Part shown: positions 25,024 through 33,907 of the stretch, one piece after another
Layout: every line of letters starts with the position of its first letter
Position numbering within the stretch: position 1 is the first letter of the stretch
Origin: SFHK01 sp045538305
Lineage (GTDB): Bacteria > Bacillota > Clostridia > Christensenellales > Aristaeellaceae
Reading direction: 5' to 3'
DNA length: 64,000 bases
Assembly: GCA_045538305.1 (NCBI GenBank)
Contig: JAZSRC010000033.1
Span: 1 to 64,000 of the forward strand
Program-made: the position numbers and the translations under genes
Notes under the pieces: generated by a model
The model's input: the letters and a program-made list of their open reading frames with translations, nothing else
What the model was told of the DNA's origin: nothing
Databases searched by the model: none

Positions 25024-27123
25024 TTATTCGTCGCTTTCATCCAGCAGTCCGCTTTTATACTGGCTCTTAAGCAGGTTGGCATAGAAGCCGTCCTGCAAAA
25101 GCAGTTCGTCGTGCGAACCACGTTCAATGATTTCGCCGCCGCTGATTACCAGAATCTGATTGGCGTTTCGGATTGTGGACAGGCGGTGTGCAATCACGAA
25201 GCTGGTTCGGCCCTTCATCAGCGTGAGCATTGCTTGCTGGATGTTCATCTCCGTTCTGGTGTCGACGGAGCTTGTAGCTTCATCCAGAATCAAAACGGAA
25301 GGATTGGCCAGTATCGCGCGAGCGATGGACAGAAGCTGTCTTTGGCCTTGAGAAATATTGGATCCGGCTTCTGAAAGCTCAGTATCATAGCCCTTGGGCA
25401 AGCGTTCAATGAATTCATGGCAATTGGCAAGCTTGGCGGCGCGTATGATTTCCTCGTCCGTTGCCTCAAGGTTTCCGTAAGCGATATTATCGCGAACGGT
25501 TCCTGCAAACAGATACACGTCCTGAAGCACCATGCCAAGGCTTAAACGCAGCTTCTGGCGCTGAATATCCTTGATGTCGATTCCATCGAGCGTAATGCGT
25601 CCGCCGTCAATATCGTAAAAGCGCATAAGGAGGTTTACTACCGTAGTTTTTCCTGCGCCTGTCGGGCCTACAAGGGCAATGGTTTCGCCGGGCTTTGCTT
25701 CAAAGGAAATGTTTTTCAAAATCGGCTGATCCGGATTGTAGCCGAAGGTGACATTTTCAAATAGCACATGGCCTTTGGGCGAATCGTATGGGTCGGCGTC
25801 CGATCTATCATCCGGCTCGGGATCGGCATCCATCACGGCAAATACGCGTTCTGCGCCTGCAAGTGCGGATTGTATGGTAGTAATCTGGTTGGCAATCTGG
25901 TTAAACGGGTTGGCGAACTGTCTGGAATACTGCAAAAACGACTGAATCATACCGATGGAAGCAACGCTTCCGTTAACCACCAGAAAACCACCGATTCCGC
26001 TCATGAGCGCGAAAGCGATGTTATGAATGACATTGTTCAAAGGGCCGATAATTGAGGACAATATGGTCGCTTTCGTGCCGGCTGCTGTGAGCTCCTCGTT
26101 GGCTTCGTCAAATTCCTGAATTACGCGCTCTTCTCTGCAGAAAACCTTCACGACTCTCGCGCCGCTCACGGTTTCCTCTACAATACCATTCAATTCGCCA
26201 AGGCTCGCCTGCTGCTGTTTAAATAGCTTTCTGGTGTGCTTGGTGATGCCGCGCATGATCAAAACATTAAAGGGGATGGTGATAAAGCTGACAAGCGTAA
26301 GCTGCCAGGACAGAGACAGCATCATGTAAAGACAAACAACAAGCGTAATAACAGAGGACAGGATCTGGGTAATAGAGTTTCCGAGCATGTTGGAAACATT
26401 GTCGACATCGTTCGTCAAACGGCTCATCAATTCGCCGTGCGGCGTTTTATCAAAATAGCGAAGGGGTAAGGTCTGCAGCTTGTCATAAAGATTTACGCGG
26501 ATGACTTTAACTGTATGCTGCGCTACCTTTACAAGAAGCAGCTGCTGAGCAAGCGCAAACAGCGTGCTGACAAGGTACAATAAGCCCAGCTTCATCAGAA
26601 CGTCGGCAAGCGCTTGGTCGGCGGCGCCGGTTTTTACATACAGTATTGCGCCTGCGCTGGTGGTTGTCACAAGGAAATTTGCGATTGAGAATATAAAACC
26701 TTCAGCCGCCAGCTTTTTAAGGTTTTCCTTGAATTCTTCCTTGCCAAGGCGCGCGCTGACGAATATACCGGTGGATGCGTACGAAGTCATAATCAGTATG
26801 AAGCTGAAGGCGGGAGAAATTGCGGTGGACGCATTCAGAACATCGATCAGACGTCCGGATATGTAGGGGGTTATAAGCGTTGCGACAGTGGAACCCAGAA
26901 GCGCAATCAAAGCGCCGATCAAAGGAAGCCTGACGGCTGTTAAATAACGCAGGAGCCTGAGAATCGTGCCTTTGGCGTTTTTCAGCTTCGGTTTTTCGCC
27001 GCGCATGCCATGAGGCCCGCGGCCGTTGCCATGAAAGCCGGGGGCGGGAGCAAACCGATGCTTCTTTTCGGGGACCTGCTGAGCGGCTGGGTTGGAGGCA
27101 TTCATATTCTTCTTGTCTGTCAT
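25024..27123 (-). CDS. heterodimeric ABC exporter, TM288-like subunit
   Basis: This 699-residue half-transporter has a His/Gly/Pro-rich cytosolic N-terminal extension (about residues 1-55), six membrane helices (about 65-400) and a nucleotide-binding domain with GPTGAGKT near 487, signature ISQGQRQ, and an intact Walker B with catalytic Glu (ILDEATSSVD). The intact catalytic Glu together with the partner's ILDDSTSAVD is the asymmetric arrangement of TM287/TM288-type multidrug or lipid exporters. Its ATG overlaps the stop of the partner gene by 4 nt (ATGA). The extra-long N-terminus is unusual for the family. Substrate unknown. Confidence 0.93.
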   Translation of the reverse strand: MTDKKNMNASNPAAQQVPEKKHRFAPAPGFHGNGRGPHGMRGEKPKLKNAKGTILRLLRYLTAVRLPLIGALIALLGSTVATLITPYISGRLIDVLNASTAISPAFSFILIMTSYASTGIFVSARLGKEEFKENLKKLAAEGFIFSIANFLVTTTSAGAILYVKTGAADQALADVLMKLGLLYLVSTLFALAQQLLLVKVAQHTVKVIRVNLYDKLQTLPLRYFDKTPHGELMSRLTNDVDNVSNMLGNSITQILSSVITLVVCLYMMLSLSWQLTLVSFITIPFNVLIMRGITKHTRKLFKQQQASLGELNGIVEETVSGARVVKVFCREERVIQEFDEANEELTAAGTKATILSSIIGPLNNVIHNIAFALMSGIGGFLVVNGSVASIGMIQSFLQYSRQFANPFNQIANQITTIQSALAGAERVFAVMDADPEPDDRSDADPYDSPKGHVLFENVTFGYNPDQPILKNISFEAKPGETIALVGPTGAGKTTVVNLLMRFYDIDGGRITLDGIDIKDIQRQKLRLSLGMVLQDVYLFAGTVRDNIAYGNLEATDEEIIRAAKLANCHEFIERLPKGYDTELSEAGSNISQGQRQLLSIARAILANPSVLILDEATSSVDTRTEMNIQQAMLTLMKGRTSFVIAHRLSTIRNANQILVISGGEIIERGSHDELLLQDGFYANLLKSQYKSGLLDESDE

Positions 27124-28853
27124 GCTTCGTTCACCGCCTCTTCACCAAGCTGGGACGATACGATTTCGCGGTATACCTTTGAGGTTTTGATCAGCTGCGC
27201 GTGATTTCCGATGTCGATGATCGATCCGTTTTCCATTACGAGAATCTTATCGGCGTCCATTACCGAGGAAACGCGCTGGGCGATGATAAATACGGTCATG
27301 CCTTCAAAAACTTCGCGAAGGGCTGTCTGAATTTTTGCTTCGGTCTGAAGGTCGACTGCGCTTGTAGAGTCGTCCAGAATCAAAATTTTGGGACGGCGCA
27401 TGAGGGCGCGTGCGATGCACAGCCTTTGCTTCTGTCCGCCGGAAAGATTGACTCCTCGCTGACCGAGCATGGTTTCATAGCCTTCAGGCAGTTTTTCTAC
27501 AAACTGTTTAGCCTGCGCAACGTCGGCAATATCGCCGATTTCCTCCATGGCGGCGCTTTCGTTGCCCCATCGAAGGTTCTCTTCAATAGAACCGGTAAAC
27601 AGTACATTTTCCTGAAGCGCTACGCCGATTGCGCCTCTTAAGGAAGCAAGCGTATAATCCTTTGCATCGACGCCGTCGATTTTTACGCTTCCGCTTATAG
27701 GGTCGTAAAGGCGGGGGATCAAAGAAATCAATGTCGATTTTCCGGATCCCGTAGCGCCAAGAATTGCAACGGTTTCACCAGGCGCTGCTTTGAAGGAAAT
27801 ATCCTTCAGTACCGGTTCGCCGCCCTGACCGGGATAGCGGAAAGATACATTTTCAAATTCAACGGAGCCTTTCGTAATTCTTGCCTCCGTATCGGGGCCG
27901 TCATGAATGTCGCAGGCCGTATTCAAAACCTCGTTTACGCGCTTGATGGAAACGCCGGCTCTGGAAAGGAACATCAGCATGAAGGAGGACATGGTGAGGG
28001 CAAACAGAATCTGGGTGATGTAATTGCTGAACGCCATAACGTCGCCAGGCGTGAGCGTACCGGAATACACCATTTTTCCGCCGATCAGGTACATGATGAT
28101 CATGGTGATATTCATAATCAGATTGATCAGCGGGAAGGAAAGAGACATGAGCCGCATAGCCTTCATGGTAGATGCGGTCAGATCGTTATTCGCTTTGTGG
28201 AATTTCTTTTTCTCGTATTCCGAACGTCCAAATGCCTTGATGACGCGAATACCTGCAAGGGTTTCCTGCATTACGGTATTTACACGGTCAATTTTTTCCT
28301 GCATGCTCTTAAAAAGAGGACTTCCTTTTTTCAAAAGAAAAATGACTATTAAAGCGAGGAAGGGCACCGCAGTCAGTACAACCAGCGAAAGACGGAAGCT
28401 GATGGTGAGAACCATGACAATCCCGCCAATGCACAAAAACGGCGAGCGCACCAGCATGCGAATGCAGGTTGTGAACGCATTCTGAATCTGCGTAACATCG
28501 TTTGTCGTGCGGGTGATTAATGAACCGGTTTTGAATTCATCAATGTTTGCAAACGAAAACGACTGTATCTTTCTGTACAATGCTTTTCTGAGATCGCGGG
28601 CGAAGTTGTAACCGGCCTTTGTGGAAAAGTACATATTGCCCACGCCGCCTATGATGCCAATCAGAGCACAAAGACACATCAGCGCGCATGTGCGAACGAT
28701 GTACCCCTTATCGGCATTATGTACGCCAATATCGATGATATTTTTCATCAACGCCGGCTGGAGAAGATCCATCGCCACCTCCAGCAGCATAAACAAAGGC
28801 GCGATGATGGTAAGGCTTAGATAGGGTTTCAGGTATTTATACAGGTTTTTCAA
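27120..28853 (-). CDS. heterodimeric ABC exporter, TM287-like subunit with degenerate site
   Basis: This 577-residue half-transporter begins (TTG)KNLYKYLKPYLSLTIIAPLFMLLEVAMDLLQPALM, the family N-terminus, with six membrane helices. Its nucleotide-binding domain has GATGSGKS near 369 and the canonical signature LSGGQKQR. Its Walker B reads ILDDSTSAVD, with Asp replacing the catalytic Glu, so this subunit contributes the degenerate ATP site. The start is TTG with an AGAGG site 10 nt upstream, and no ATG fits. It is the first gene of the exporter operon, translationally coupled to the second subunit. Confidence 0.93.
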   Translation of the reverse strand: MKNLYKYLKPYLSLTIIAPLFMLLEVAMDLLQPALMKNIIDIGVHNADKGYIVRTCALMCLCALIGIIGGVGNMYFSTKAGYNFARDLRKALYRKIQSFSFANIDEFKTGSLITRTTNDVTQIQNAFTTCIRMLVRSPFLCIGGIVMVLTISFRLSLVVLTAVPFLALIVIFLLKKGSPLFKSMQEKIDRVNTVMQETLAGIRVIKAFGRSEYEKKKFHKANNDLTASTMKAMRLMSLSFPLINLIMNITMIIMYLIGGKMVYSGTLTPGDVMAFSNYITQILFALTMSSFMLMFLSRAGVSIKRVNEVLNTACDIHDGPDTEARITKGSVEFENVSFRYPGQGGEPVLKDISFKAAPGETVAILGATGSGKSTLISLIPRLYDPISGSVKIDGVDAKDYTLASLRGAIGVALQENVLFTGSIEENLRWGNESAAMEEIGDIADVAQAKQFVEKLPEGYETMLGQRGVNLSGGQKQRLCIARALMRRPKILILDDSTSAVDLQTEAKIQTALREVFEGMTVFIIAQRVSSVMDADKILVMENGSIIDIGNHAQLIKTSKVYREIVSSQLGEEAVNEA

Positions 28854-28991
28854 CGGACCACTTCCTCTGATGCGATTGAAGTATCTTATTTATTATGCTA
28901 TGGAATTTTTAAACTGTCTATGATAGTTCAGTTAAATTGATAAGGCAATTTATGCATGCGGCTCTTGCGTTATTTAGAGCCTTGCAGCAGA

Positions 28992-29015
28992 AAAAGGTCG
29001 CTGATGCGACCTTTT
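28992..29015 (-). terminator. intrinsic terminator of the XRE regulator gene
   Basis: A perfect 10-bp stem (AAAAGGTCGC with GCGACCTTTT, loop TGAT) has a T-rich end on both strands and lies 40 nt beyond the stop of the leftward regulator gene. A second imperfect hairpin (GGCTCT...AGAGCC) at about 28960-28981 lies next to it without a T run. Confidence 0.75.
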
Positions 29016-29054
29016 CAGATGGATCGATACGGCACAGATGTGTGCCCGTTTGAA

Positions 29055-29360
29055 TCAGATATCATAGTTTTCGATGATCACGCGCGATATTTCGTTAATT
29101 AAATCACGCTGACGGGGTGACGGCGGCGCTTCTGCTCCGGTTACGTCTACAATCAAAGAATCCTGCAGGAGTATTGCAGGGGATATGGTAAGCGCATTGG
29201 CAATGGATACCAGCGTATCCAGGCTGGCTTTGCGCGTACCGCGTTCGATATGCCCGATAAAGGAGATGGACACGCCTGTTTTTTCCGCAAGTTGTTCTTG
29301 CGTCATTTTGATGGCGCGGCGCTGTATTCGGATTCGTTTTCCAAGGGCCGTATAATTCAT
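29055..29360 (-). CDS. XRE-family transcriptional regulator
   Basis: This 101-residue protein has a Cro/CI helix-turn-helix: LGKRIRIQRRAIKMTQEQLAEKTGVSISFIGHIERGTRKASLDTLVSIANAL (about residues 5-56), followed by a short C-terminal tail. I place the start at the ATG at 29360, which has AAGGTG 6 nt upstream; earlier in-frame codons lack a site. A TATAAT-like -10 lies at forward 29399-29404. It is divergent from the membrane-protein/sigma-like operon and could control it or itself. The tail after residue 65 has no recognisable ligand domain. Confidence 0.9.
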   Translation of the reverse strand: MNYTALGKRIRIQRRAIKMTQEQLAEKTGVSISFIGHIERGTRKASLDTLVSIANALTISPAILLQDSLIVDVTGAEAPPSPRQRDLINEISRVIIENYDI

Positions 29361-29483
29361 ATTCATCACCTTATATAATATGTGTATTCTTTTATTCAAT
29401 TATACCTGATTCACAACTAGAAAAGAACTGACTATAAGAATTTATATATACTATAAGTAGCCAATGTACATATGCCAATGCGC

Positions 29484-29513
29484 TTGCACTGTATGGAGGA
29501 ATAATGGTATAAT
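29484..29513 (+). promoter_or_regulatory. predicted promoter for the 29543-33570 operon
   Basis: TTGCAC (29484-29489) and TATAAT (29508-29513), 18 nt apart, lie about 30 nt before the small membrane protein ATG. Confidence 0.65.
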
Positions 29514-29542
29514 AAACTGGATACGGATGTATTGGAGGAAAA

Positions 29543-29884
29543 ATGAAGGTTTTACGATTATTATTGGTTCAGGCGCTTGTTATGCTGGCGGTATCGCTGC
29601 CGATTCAGTTTCTGAGGCCCTTGCCTGCATTATATCATGCAGGAATCTGGGTGGTTATTCCCCTTGCAGGCGCTTGTACGGCGGCAGGTATTGTCAGAAA
29701 AGGTTTGAATGCATATCTCTCATGGCTGATTCCGCCGTTGATGGCGGCTGTTGCCGGCGTCATAGCGTCTATGGGATATCGTCCGAATGCAGGAAGCGTA
29801 TTCGTATGCGCGCTTGTGTCCATTTGCGGAGCGGCATATGGCGATACGTATGTCAGATTCAGGAAAAAGAGGCGCAGAAAATGA
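29543..29884 (+). CDS. small multi-pass membrane protein
   Basis: This 113-residue, very hydrophobic protein has about four helices (residues 3-23, 33-52, 58-78, 84-102) and a basic RFRKKRRRK tail. The ATG has GGAGG 5 nt upstream. Its stop codon overlaps the ATG of the sigma-like protein (ATGA), so the two are translationally coupled, an arrangement seen for regulator and partner pairs. Family not recognised. Confidence 0.75.
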   Translation: MKVLRLLLVQALVMLAVSLPIQFLRPLPALYHAGIWVVIPLAGACTAAGIVRKGLNAYLSWLIPPLMAAVAGVIASMGYRPNAGSVFVCALVSICGAAYGDTYVRFRKKRRRK

Positions 29885-30660
29885 AAAAAAGACAAAAGAT
29901 CAACCTGAAATCCGCCATTGAATTATACAGATCCATATATAAAGAAATGTACACGGTTGCCTATGCTATCACGGGGAACGATCGAACGGCAGAAAGCGCG
30001 CTGGCGAATGCAATGCTGATGGAGCTTCAAAGCGAGGAAAATCTGGAACAGGCAGCGTTTGCCAACGTTAAGCAAATTGCGCTTGGTTTGGTAAAGACAA
30101 ATCCCGGAGAGCTGAACTTTGATTGTCTGGAGCCTGATTTTCAGAATGAGGATCCGCTTCTTGAATGGATCGGCGGGCTTAAAGAGGAAGAACGGCGCAC
30201 CATTATGCTCAGATATGGCTGCGAGCTCAGTATGCGCGAGACAGCGGAAGCGCTCGGAAAATCCGTCGGTTATGTACGCGAAATGATGGAGCGCATTCAT
30301 ACGGCCGGGGCAAGATTTGCAGTAAGCAAAAAGCGACTGAACGCTACGTTCAGAAAAACTTGCAGAAGCGAGCTGGAAAACGCATCGTTTGCGCCGGATT
30401 ACAATTCGGTGATACGCGCAGCGGAGCTTTTGAACGCAACGGGCGTTAAGAAGGGAAAGATTGCAAGGCCTATGCGCCGTGCAGTGTCGTGGCTTTTTGC
30501 ATTTATCTTTATGGCGGCGCTTGTTGCCATGCTGTGGCTTTGTACCATTCTCTTCAGCTATTATCGGGGCGTTCTCAGAGAAGAAAGACAAAAGGAAATG
30601 GAATATCAGTCGGTTGGTGCAGTGCACGAATGCGTGGAGGTTGTGTATGCCCGCTTTTGA
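29881..30660 (+). CDS. sigma-70 region-4-like protein with C-terminal membrane anchor
   Basis: This 259-residue protein has an N-terminal part resembling a degenerate ECF region 2 (IELYRSIYKEMYTVAYAITGNDRTAESALANAM, about 13-45). A clear region-4 helix-turn-helix follows (GLKEEERRTIMLRYGCELSMRETAEALGKSVGYVREMMERIHTAGARF, about 101-148). It ends with one membrane helix (about 200-225) and a basic/acidic tail. Anchoring of a sigma-like module is uncommon and suggests an inactive tethered form, an anti-sigma-like role, or release by proteolysis. The ATG at 29881 overlaps the upstream stop. A longer reading frame upstream is only the extension through the membrane-protein gene. Its end overlaps recD2. 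Confidence 0.75.
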   Translation: MKKRQKINLKSAIELYRSIYKEMYTVAYAITGNDRTAESALANAMLMELQSEENLEQAAFANVKQIALGLVKTNPGELNFDCLEPDFQNEDPLLEWIGGLKEEERRTIMLRYGCELSMRETAEALGKSVGYVREMMERIHTAGARFAVSKKRLNATFRKTCRSELENASFAPDYNSVIRAAELLNATGVKKGKIARPMRRAVSWLFAFIFMAALVAMLWLCTILFSYYRGVLREERQKEMEYQSVGAVHECVEVVYARF

Positions 30661-32845
30661 AGGCCTGGTTGAAGATATTGTTTTCAGAAATGAGGATAAC
30701 GGCTGGACGGTGATGAGCTTTAAGCCTGATAAGGGCAGAGCCTTCACTGTTGTCGGCGTCGTTCCATTTCTCATTGCTGGGGAAAGAGCATATGTGGAAG
30801 GGGAATGGGTGGAACACAGGGACTACGGAAAACAGTTGAAGTGTGAAAAATACGAATCCCTGAAGCCGACTACAAAGACCGGGATTGAAAGATATCTGGC
30901 CAGCGGTATTATTCGAGGGGTTGGCCCCGCCACCGCAAAACTTCTGGTTAAGCACTTTGGCGCAGAAACGCTGGAAATTATGGATATGTATCCTAACCGC
31001 CTGACAGAAGTTGAAGGTATTGGCCCGAAGCGTGCGCAGATGATCGCTGAAACCTATCAGGAGCAACAGGAAACCAGGCAGATTATGGTGTTTCTGGCGG
31101 GGTTTGGGCTTTCTCCGGCAGCAGCAATGCGCATATACAAGCGCTATGGCGATAATGCGAAGGCGCTCATAACTGAAAATCCATACCGCCTGGCAGATGA
31201 AGTACAGGGCTTTGGATTTCAGACGGCGGACGCGATCGCGCTTCAAATGGGCTTTCAGAAGACCGATGAAAGGCGCCTCAGGAGCGGTATAAAATACGTG
31301 CTATCTGATGCGGTGAATAATTACGGACATGCATATCTGCCGCGAACGAAGCTGATATCGGAAGCCGCCAGAATGATGCAGGTTGACCAGGCTCTTTCTG
31401 CCAGAGCGCTAATTCAGCTGATCCTGAAGGGCGAAGTAATATCGGAGCTTGTACAGGGCGACGATGCGGTGTACCTTAAAGGGCTGTATGAAGCCGAATC
31501 GGATGTGGCATTTCGCCTTTTGCGGCTTGCACACGCGGATGACGATCCTATTTCGGAAGAAAATGTCGATTCGGCAATTGAAAATAGCGAGCGAGAACAG
31601 ATGATTGCCTTCAGCACAACGCAAAAGGAGGCCATACGCCTTGCAGCCGGCGGGCGCGTATCGGTGATTACGGGCGGTCCGGGTACGGGGAAAACCACCC
31701 TGATTAAATGTCTCATAAAACTTTTCGGGCGTATCGGGAAAATTGAATTGTGCGCGCCGACCGGAAGAGCTGCCAAGCGAATGACGGAGGCTACCGGTCA
31801 GGAAGCCAAAACCATACACCGCCTATTGGAATACAGCGGAGAAGATGAAGCCTTTAAAAAAGGGCTTGACGATCCGCTGGATGCGAAAATCGTAATTGTT
31901 GATGAAATGTCGATGGTCGATATTTTCCTTATGAAAAGCCTGCTCAGGGCTTTGAGAAAGGGTACGCGCCTGATACTCTCGGGCGATGCGGATCAGCTGC
32001 CGTCTGTCGGAGCGGGCAACGTGCTGGGCGATCTGATTGAAAGCGGCGTGCTTTCCGTTGTAAGGCTTACGGAGATATTCAGGCAAGCGGAAAGAAGCGC
32101 CATTGTCAGAAACGCTCACAGGATCAATAAGGGAGAATACCCGATTGTCAATGAAAAGGGCACGGACTTCTTTATGGAAAGAGTGCCTGATGTGAAGAGC
32201 GCGGCGCAAAGCGCAATCAATCTGGTTAAAACGAGGCTTCCGAATTTTTCGGGGCTCGATCCCATGCGGGACATACAAGTGATGACGCCCATGAAAAAAG
32301 GTGATGCGGGCGTGATTGAAATGAACCGGCTTTTACAGGAAGCATTGAACCCGAAGGGCATTAAAGCGGAATTCACAAAGGGTGATGTACTCTTTCGACT
32401 GGGCGATAAGGTTATGCAGGTAAAAAACAATTATTCCGTTCAGTGGCGAAGAGGGGAAGAAACCGGAGAAGGCGTGTTTAACGGCGATATAGGCTTTATT
32501 ACCGAACTGGACGCCGAAGAAAGGATTATCAACGTTACCTTTGACGATGGCAGACAGGCAGAGTATGACGACGACACGCTTGACGAGCTGGAACTGGCTT
32601 ACTGTATGTCCGTACATAAAAGCCAGGGCAGCGAGTTTGAAGCGGTGGTATTGCCGCTGATATCAGGGCCTCAGATGCTGATGACGAGAAATCTTCTGTA
32701 TACGGCTGTTACAAGGGCCAAGCGGCTGGTTGTGATTACGGGGCGAGAGGAGTGTGTAAGAACGATGGTTGATAACAACCACATCGCCAAACGCTATACC
32801 GCGCTCAGCGAAAGATTAAAAATGCTGGAGGGCGACAGAGCTTGA
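30647..32845 (+). CDS. recD2: ATP-dependent DNA helicase RecD2
   Basis: This 732-residue SF1B helicase has an N-terminal OB-like domain (EGLVEDIVFRNEDNGWTVMSF) and tandem helix-hairpin-helix motifs (SGIIRGVGPATAKLLV and EGIGPKRAQMIAE, about 85-135). The Walker A is GGPGTGKTTLIK (about 343), Walker B DEMSMVD, and there is a late UvrD-like YCMSVHKSQGSEF motif. It unwinds DNA 5'-3' in repair outside a RecBCD complex. The ATG at 30647 has GGAGG 6 nt upstream and lies within the end of the sigma-like gene. Its stop overlaps comF. Confidence 0.95.
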   Translation: MPAFEGLVEDIVFRNEDNGWTVMSFKPDKGRAFTVVGVVPFLIAGERAYVEGEWVEHRDYGKQLKCEKYESLKPTTKTGIERYLASGIIRGVGPATAKLLVKHFGAETLEIMDMYPNRLTEVEGIGPKRAQMIAETYQEQQETRQIMVFLAGFGLSPAAAMRIYKRYGDNAKALITENPYRLADEVQGFGFQTADAIALQMGFQKTDERRLRSGIKYVLSDAVNNYGHAYLPRTKLISEAARMMQVDQALSARALIQLILKGEVISELVQGDDAVYLKGLYEAESDVAFRLLRLAHADDDPISEENVDSAIENSEREQMIAFSTTQKEAIRLAAGGRVSVITGGPGTGKTTLIKCLIKLFGRIGKIELCAPTGRAAKRMTEATGQEAKTIHRLLEYSGEDEAFKKGLDDPLDAKIVIVDEMSMVDIFLMKSLLRALRKGTRLILSGDADQLPSVGAGNVLGDLIESGVLSVVRLTEIFRQAERSAIVRNAHRINKGEYPIVNEKGTDFFMERVPDVKSAAQSAINLVKTRLPNFSGLDPMRDIQVMTPMKKGDAGVIEMNRLLQEALNPKGIKAEFTKGDVLFRLGDKVMQVKNNYSVQWRRGEETGEGVFNGDIGFITELDAEERIINVTFDDGRQAEYDDDTLDELELAYCMSVHKSQGSEFEAVVLPLISGPQMLMTRNLLYTAVTRAKRLVVITGREECVRTMVDNNHIAKRYTALSERLKMLEGDRA

Positions 32846-33570
32846 AAATCAAAGCCCTTATTTCCGAGTATCTGTTTGCGCCGCATGCTGTCTGTATGGG
32901 GTGTAAAAGCGTACTGGGCGCAAAGCATGAATGGGTATGCGAAACCTGCTATTCCGCAATGCAGCCTTTGTATGCTCAGGCTCGGCAGATGCAGATCATT
33001 TGTCGCGAGTGCGGCAGCGTAATGACGGGTGAGAGATGTCCGCAATGCCGCAGGGTCAGAAAGACGATGAAAGCCTATCAGGCATACCTGTACGCAGCGC
33101 CCGTTGACCGGTTGGTTCAGTCGTTCAAATACGATGGTGTATACCGGATGGATGCATGGATGGCAAGTGAAATGAAGGCGGCGCTGTATGAATCGGACGC
33201 ACCGGTAATTGACGCGATTGCGTACGTTCCCATGCACTTTCTGCGCTTAAAGAAAAGGAGATTCAATCAATCCGAGCGCCTTGCCGGGCGATTTTCGGAG
33301 CTTACCGGAATTCCTGTTCTGGATGCACTTACCAGAAAGAAATACACCAGACGTCAGGTAACTTTGGAAGTAGAAAAGCGAAGAAAAAACCTAAAGGGAG
33401 CGATCAGCGCTTCGGATGATGTAAAAGGAAAGCGCATGCTTTTGATAGACGATGTCCGAACGACCGGCGCGACGGTTTCCGAATGTGCGCGTGCAATGCT
33501 GAAGCAGGGCGCCATAAATGTAACTGTGCTGACGTTTGCCGTGGCGCCTGTATCCATGAATAAGAAATAA
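32842..33570 (+). CDS. comF: ComF-family phosphoribosyltransferase-like protein
   Basis: This 242-residue protein has an N-terminal zinc-ribbon (CMGC...CETC...CREC...CPQC, about residues 18-75) and a C-terminal PRTase fold with LLIDDVRTTGATVSECARAM (about 202-221). ComFC-type proteins are needed for DNA uptake and are linked to single-strand DNA handling. The TTG start at 32842 overlaps the recD2 stop, with GGAGG 10 nt upstream. A RecD2-ComF pairing followed by a noncoding RNA is a recognisable Clostridia neighbourhood. Confidence 0.92.
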   Translation: MKIKALISEYLFAPHAVCMGCKSVLGAKHEWVCETCYSAMQPLYAQARQMQIICRECGSVMTGERCPQCRRVRKTMKAYQAYLYAAPVDRLVQSFKYDGVYRMDAWMASEMKAALYESDAPVIDAIAYVPMHFLRLKKRRFNQSERLAGRFSELTGIPVLDALTRKKYTRRQVTLEVEKRRKNLKGAISASDDVKGKRMLLIDDVRTTGATVSECARAMLKQGAINVTVLTFAVAPVSMNKK

Positions 33571-33624
33571 AGCAAAAATCGTTCGGGAATTTGCCAATGC
33601 AGTAAAAAAACAGTAAAAAACTGC

Positions 33625-33653
33625 TTGCAAAACTAAGTTGCTTAATGTATAAT
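33625..33653 (+). promoter_or_regulatory. strong predicted promoter for the noncoding RNA
   Basis: TTGCAA (33625-33630) and a perfect TATAAT (33648-33653) are separated by exactly 17 nt, one of the best promoters in the window. They predict an RNA 5' end near 33660. Just upstream, an A-rich stretch with CAGTAAAAAA repeated twice and GCAGT/ACTGC arms (33598-33624) separates it from comF. Confidence 0.8.
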
Positions 33654-33659
33654 ATTTGA

Positions 33660-33900
33660 GGTTGTCCAAAGGGCGGGTCTGTGGTTGCAAGTCGATGCCA
33701 GTCGCAGGCGAAACGATCCACGTAACCCGGACAAAGTTCCGGTGAGCATGGTGCGGCTTAGAAGTAAGACCGGCCAGCGCAACAGCGCTGAGAGGGCGAG
33801 TAGTGGGGAGCAGAGCTTATGAGCGAAACCTCCAGCCGGCGGGTGTGGGGTCAAAGACCAGGTCAGCCGTTCTTGACAGCCGATTACGAATGTGGGGGTA
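33660..33900 (+). ncRNA. structured noncoding RNA, candidate raiA-motif RNA
   Basis: This noncoding stretch of about 240 nt has its own promoter and is much more G+C-rich and purine-patterned than ordinary spacers. Pairings read by eye are TTGTCC (33662-33667) with GGACAA (33729-33734), CGGGT with ACCCG nested inside, CCGGT (33739) with ACCGG (33769) around a CTTA-GAAG-TAAG hairpin, CAGCGC-AACA-GCGCTG (33775-33790), and GTCA/TGAC near 33863. Together they form a compact multi-helix fold. The position after recD2-comF matches the usual site of the raiA-motif RNA in Clostridia. I cannot verify the family consensus from memory, so the family name is tentative while the presence of a structured RNA is fairly firm. 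Confidence 0.6.
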
Positions 33901-33907
33901 TTCTCCA

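Noticed and set aside
29464..29880. Upstream extension of the sigma-like protein
   Set aside because: The extra 139 codons run out of frame through the small membrane protein gene and include the promoter; the ATG at 29881 overlapping the previous stop is the better start.
33803..33907. N-terminal extension of the zinc-ribbon protein into the RNA region
   Set aside because: The extension overlaps the structured RNA and has no homology-like pattern; the ATG at 33908 has a good ribosome site and begins the zinc-ribbon domain.
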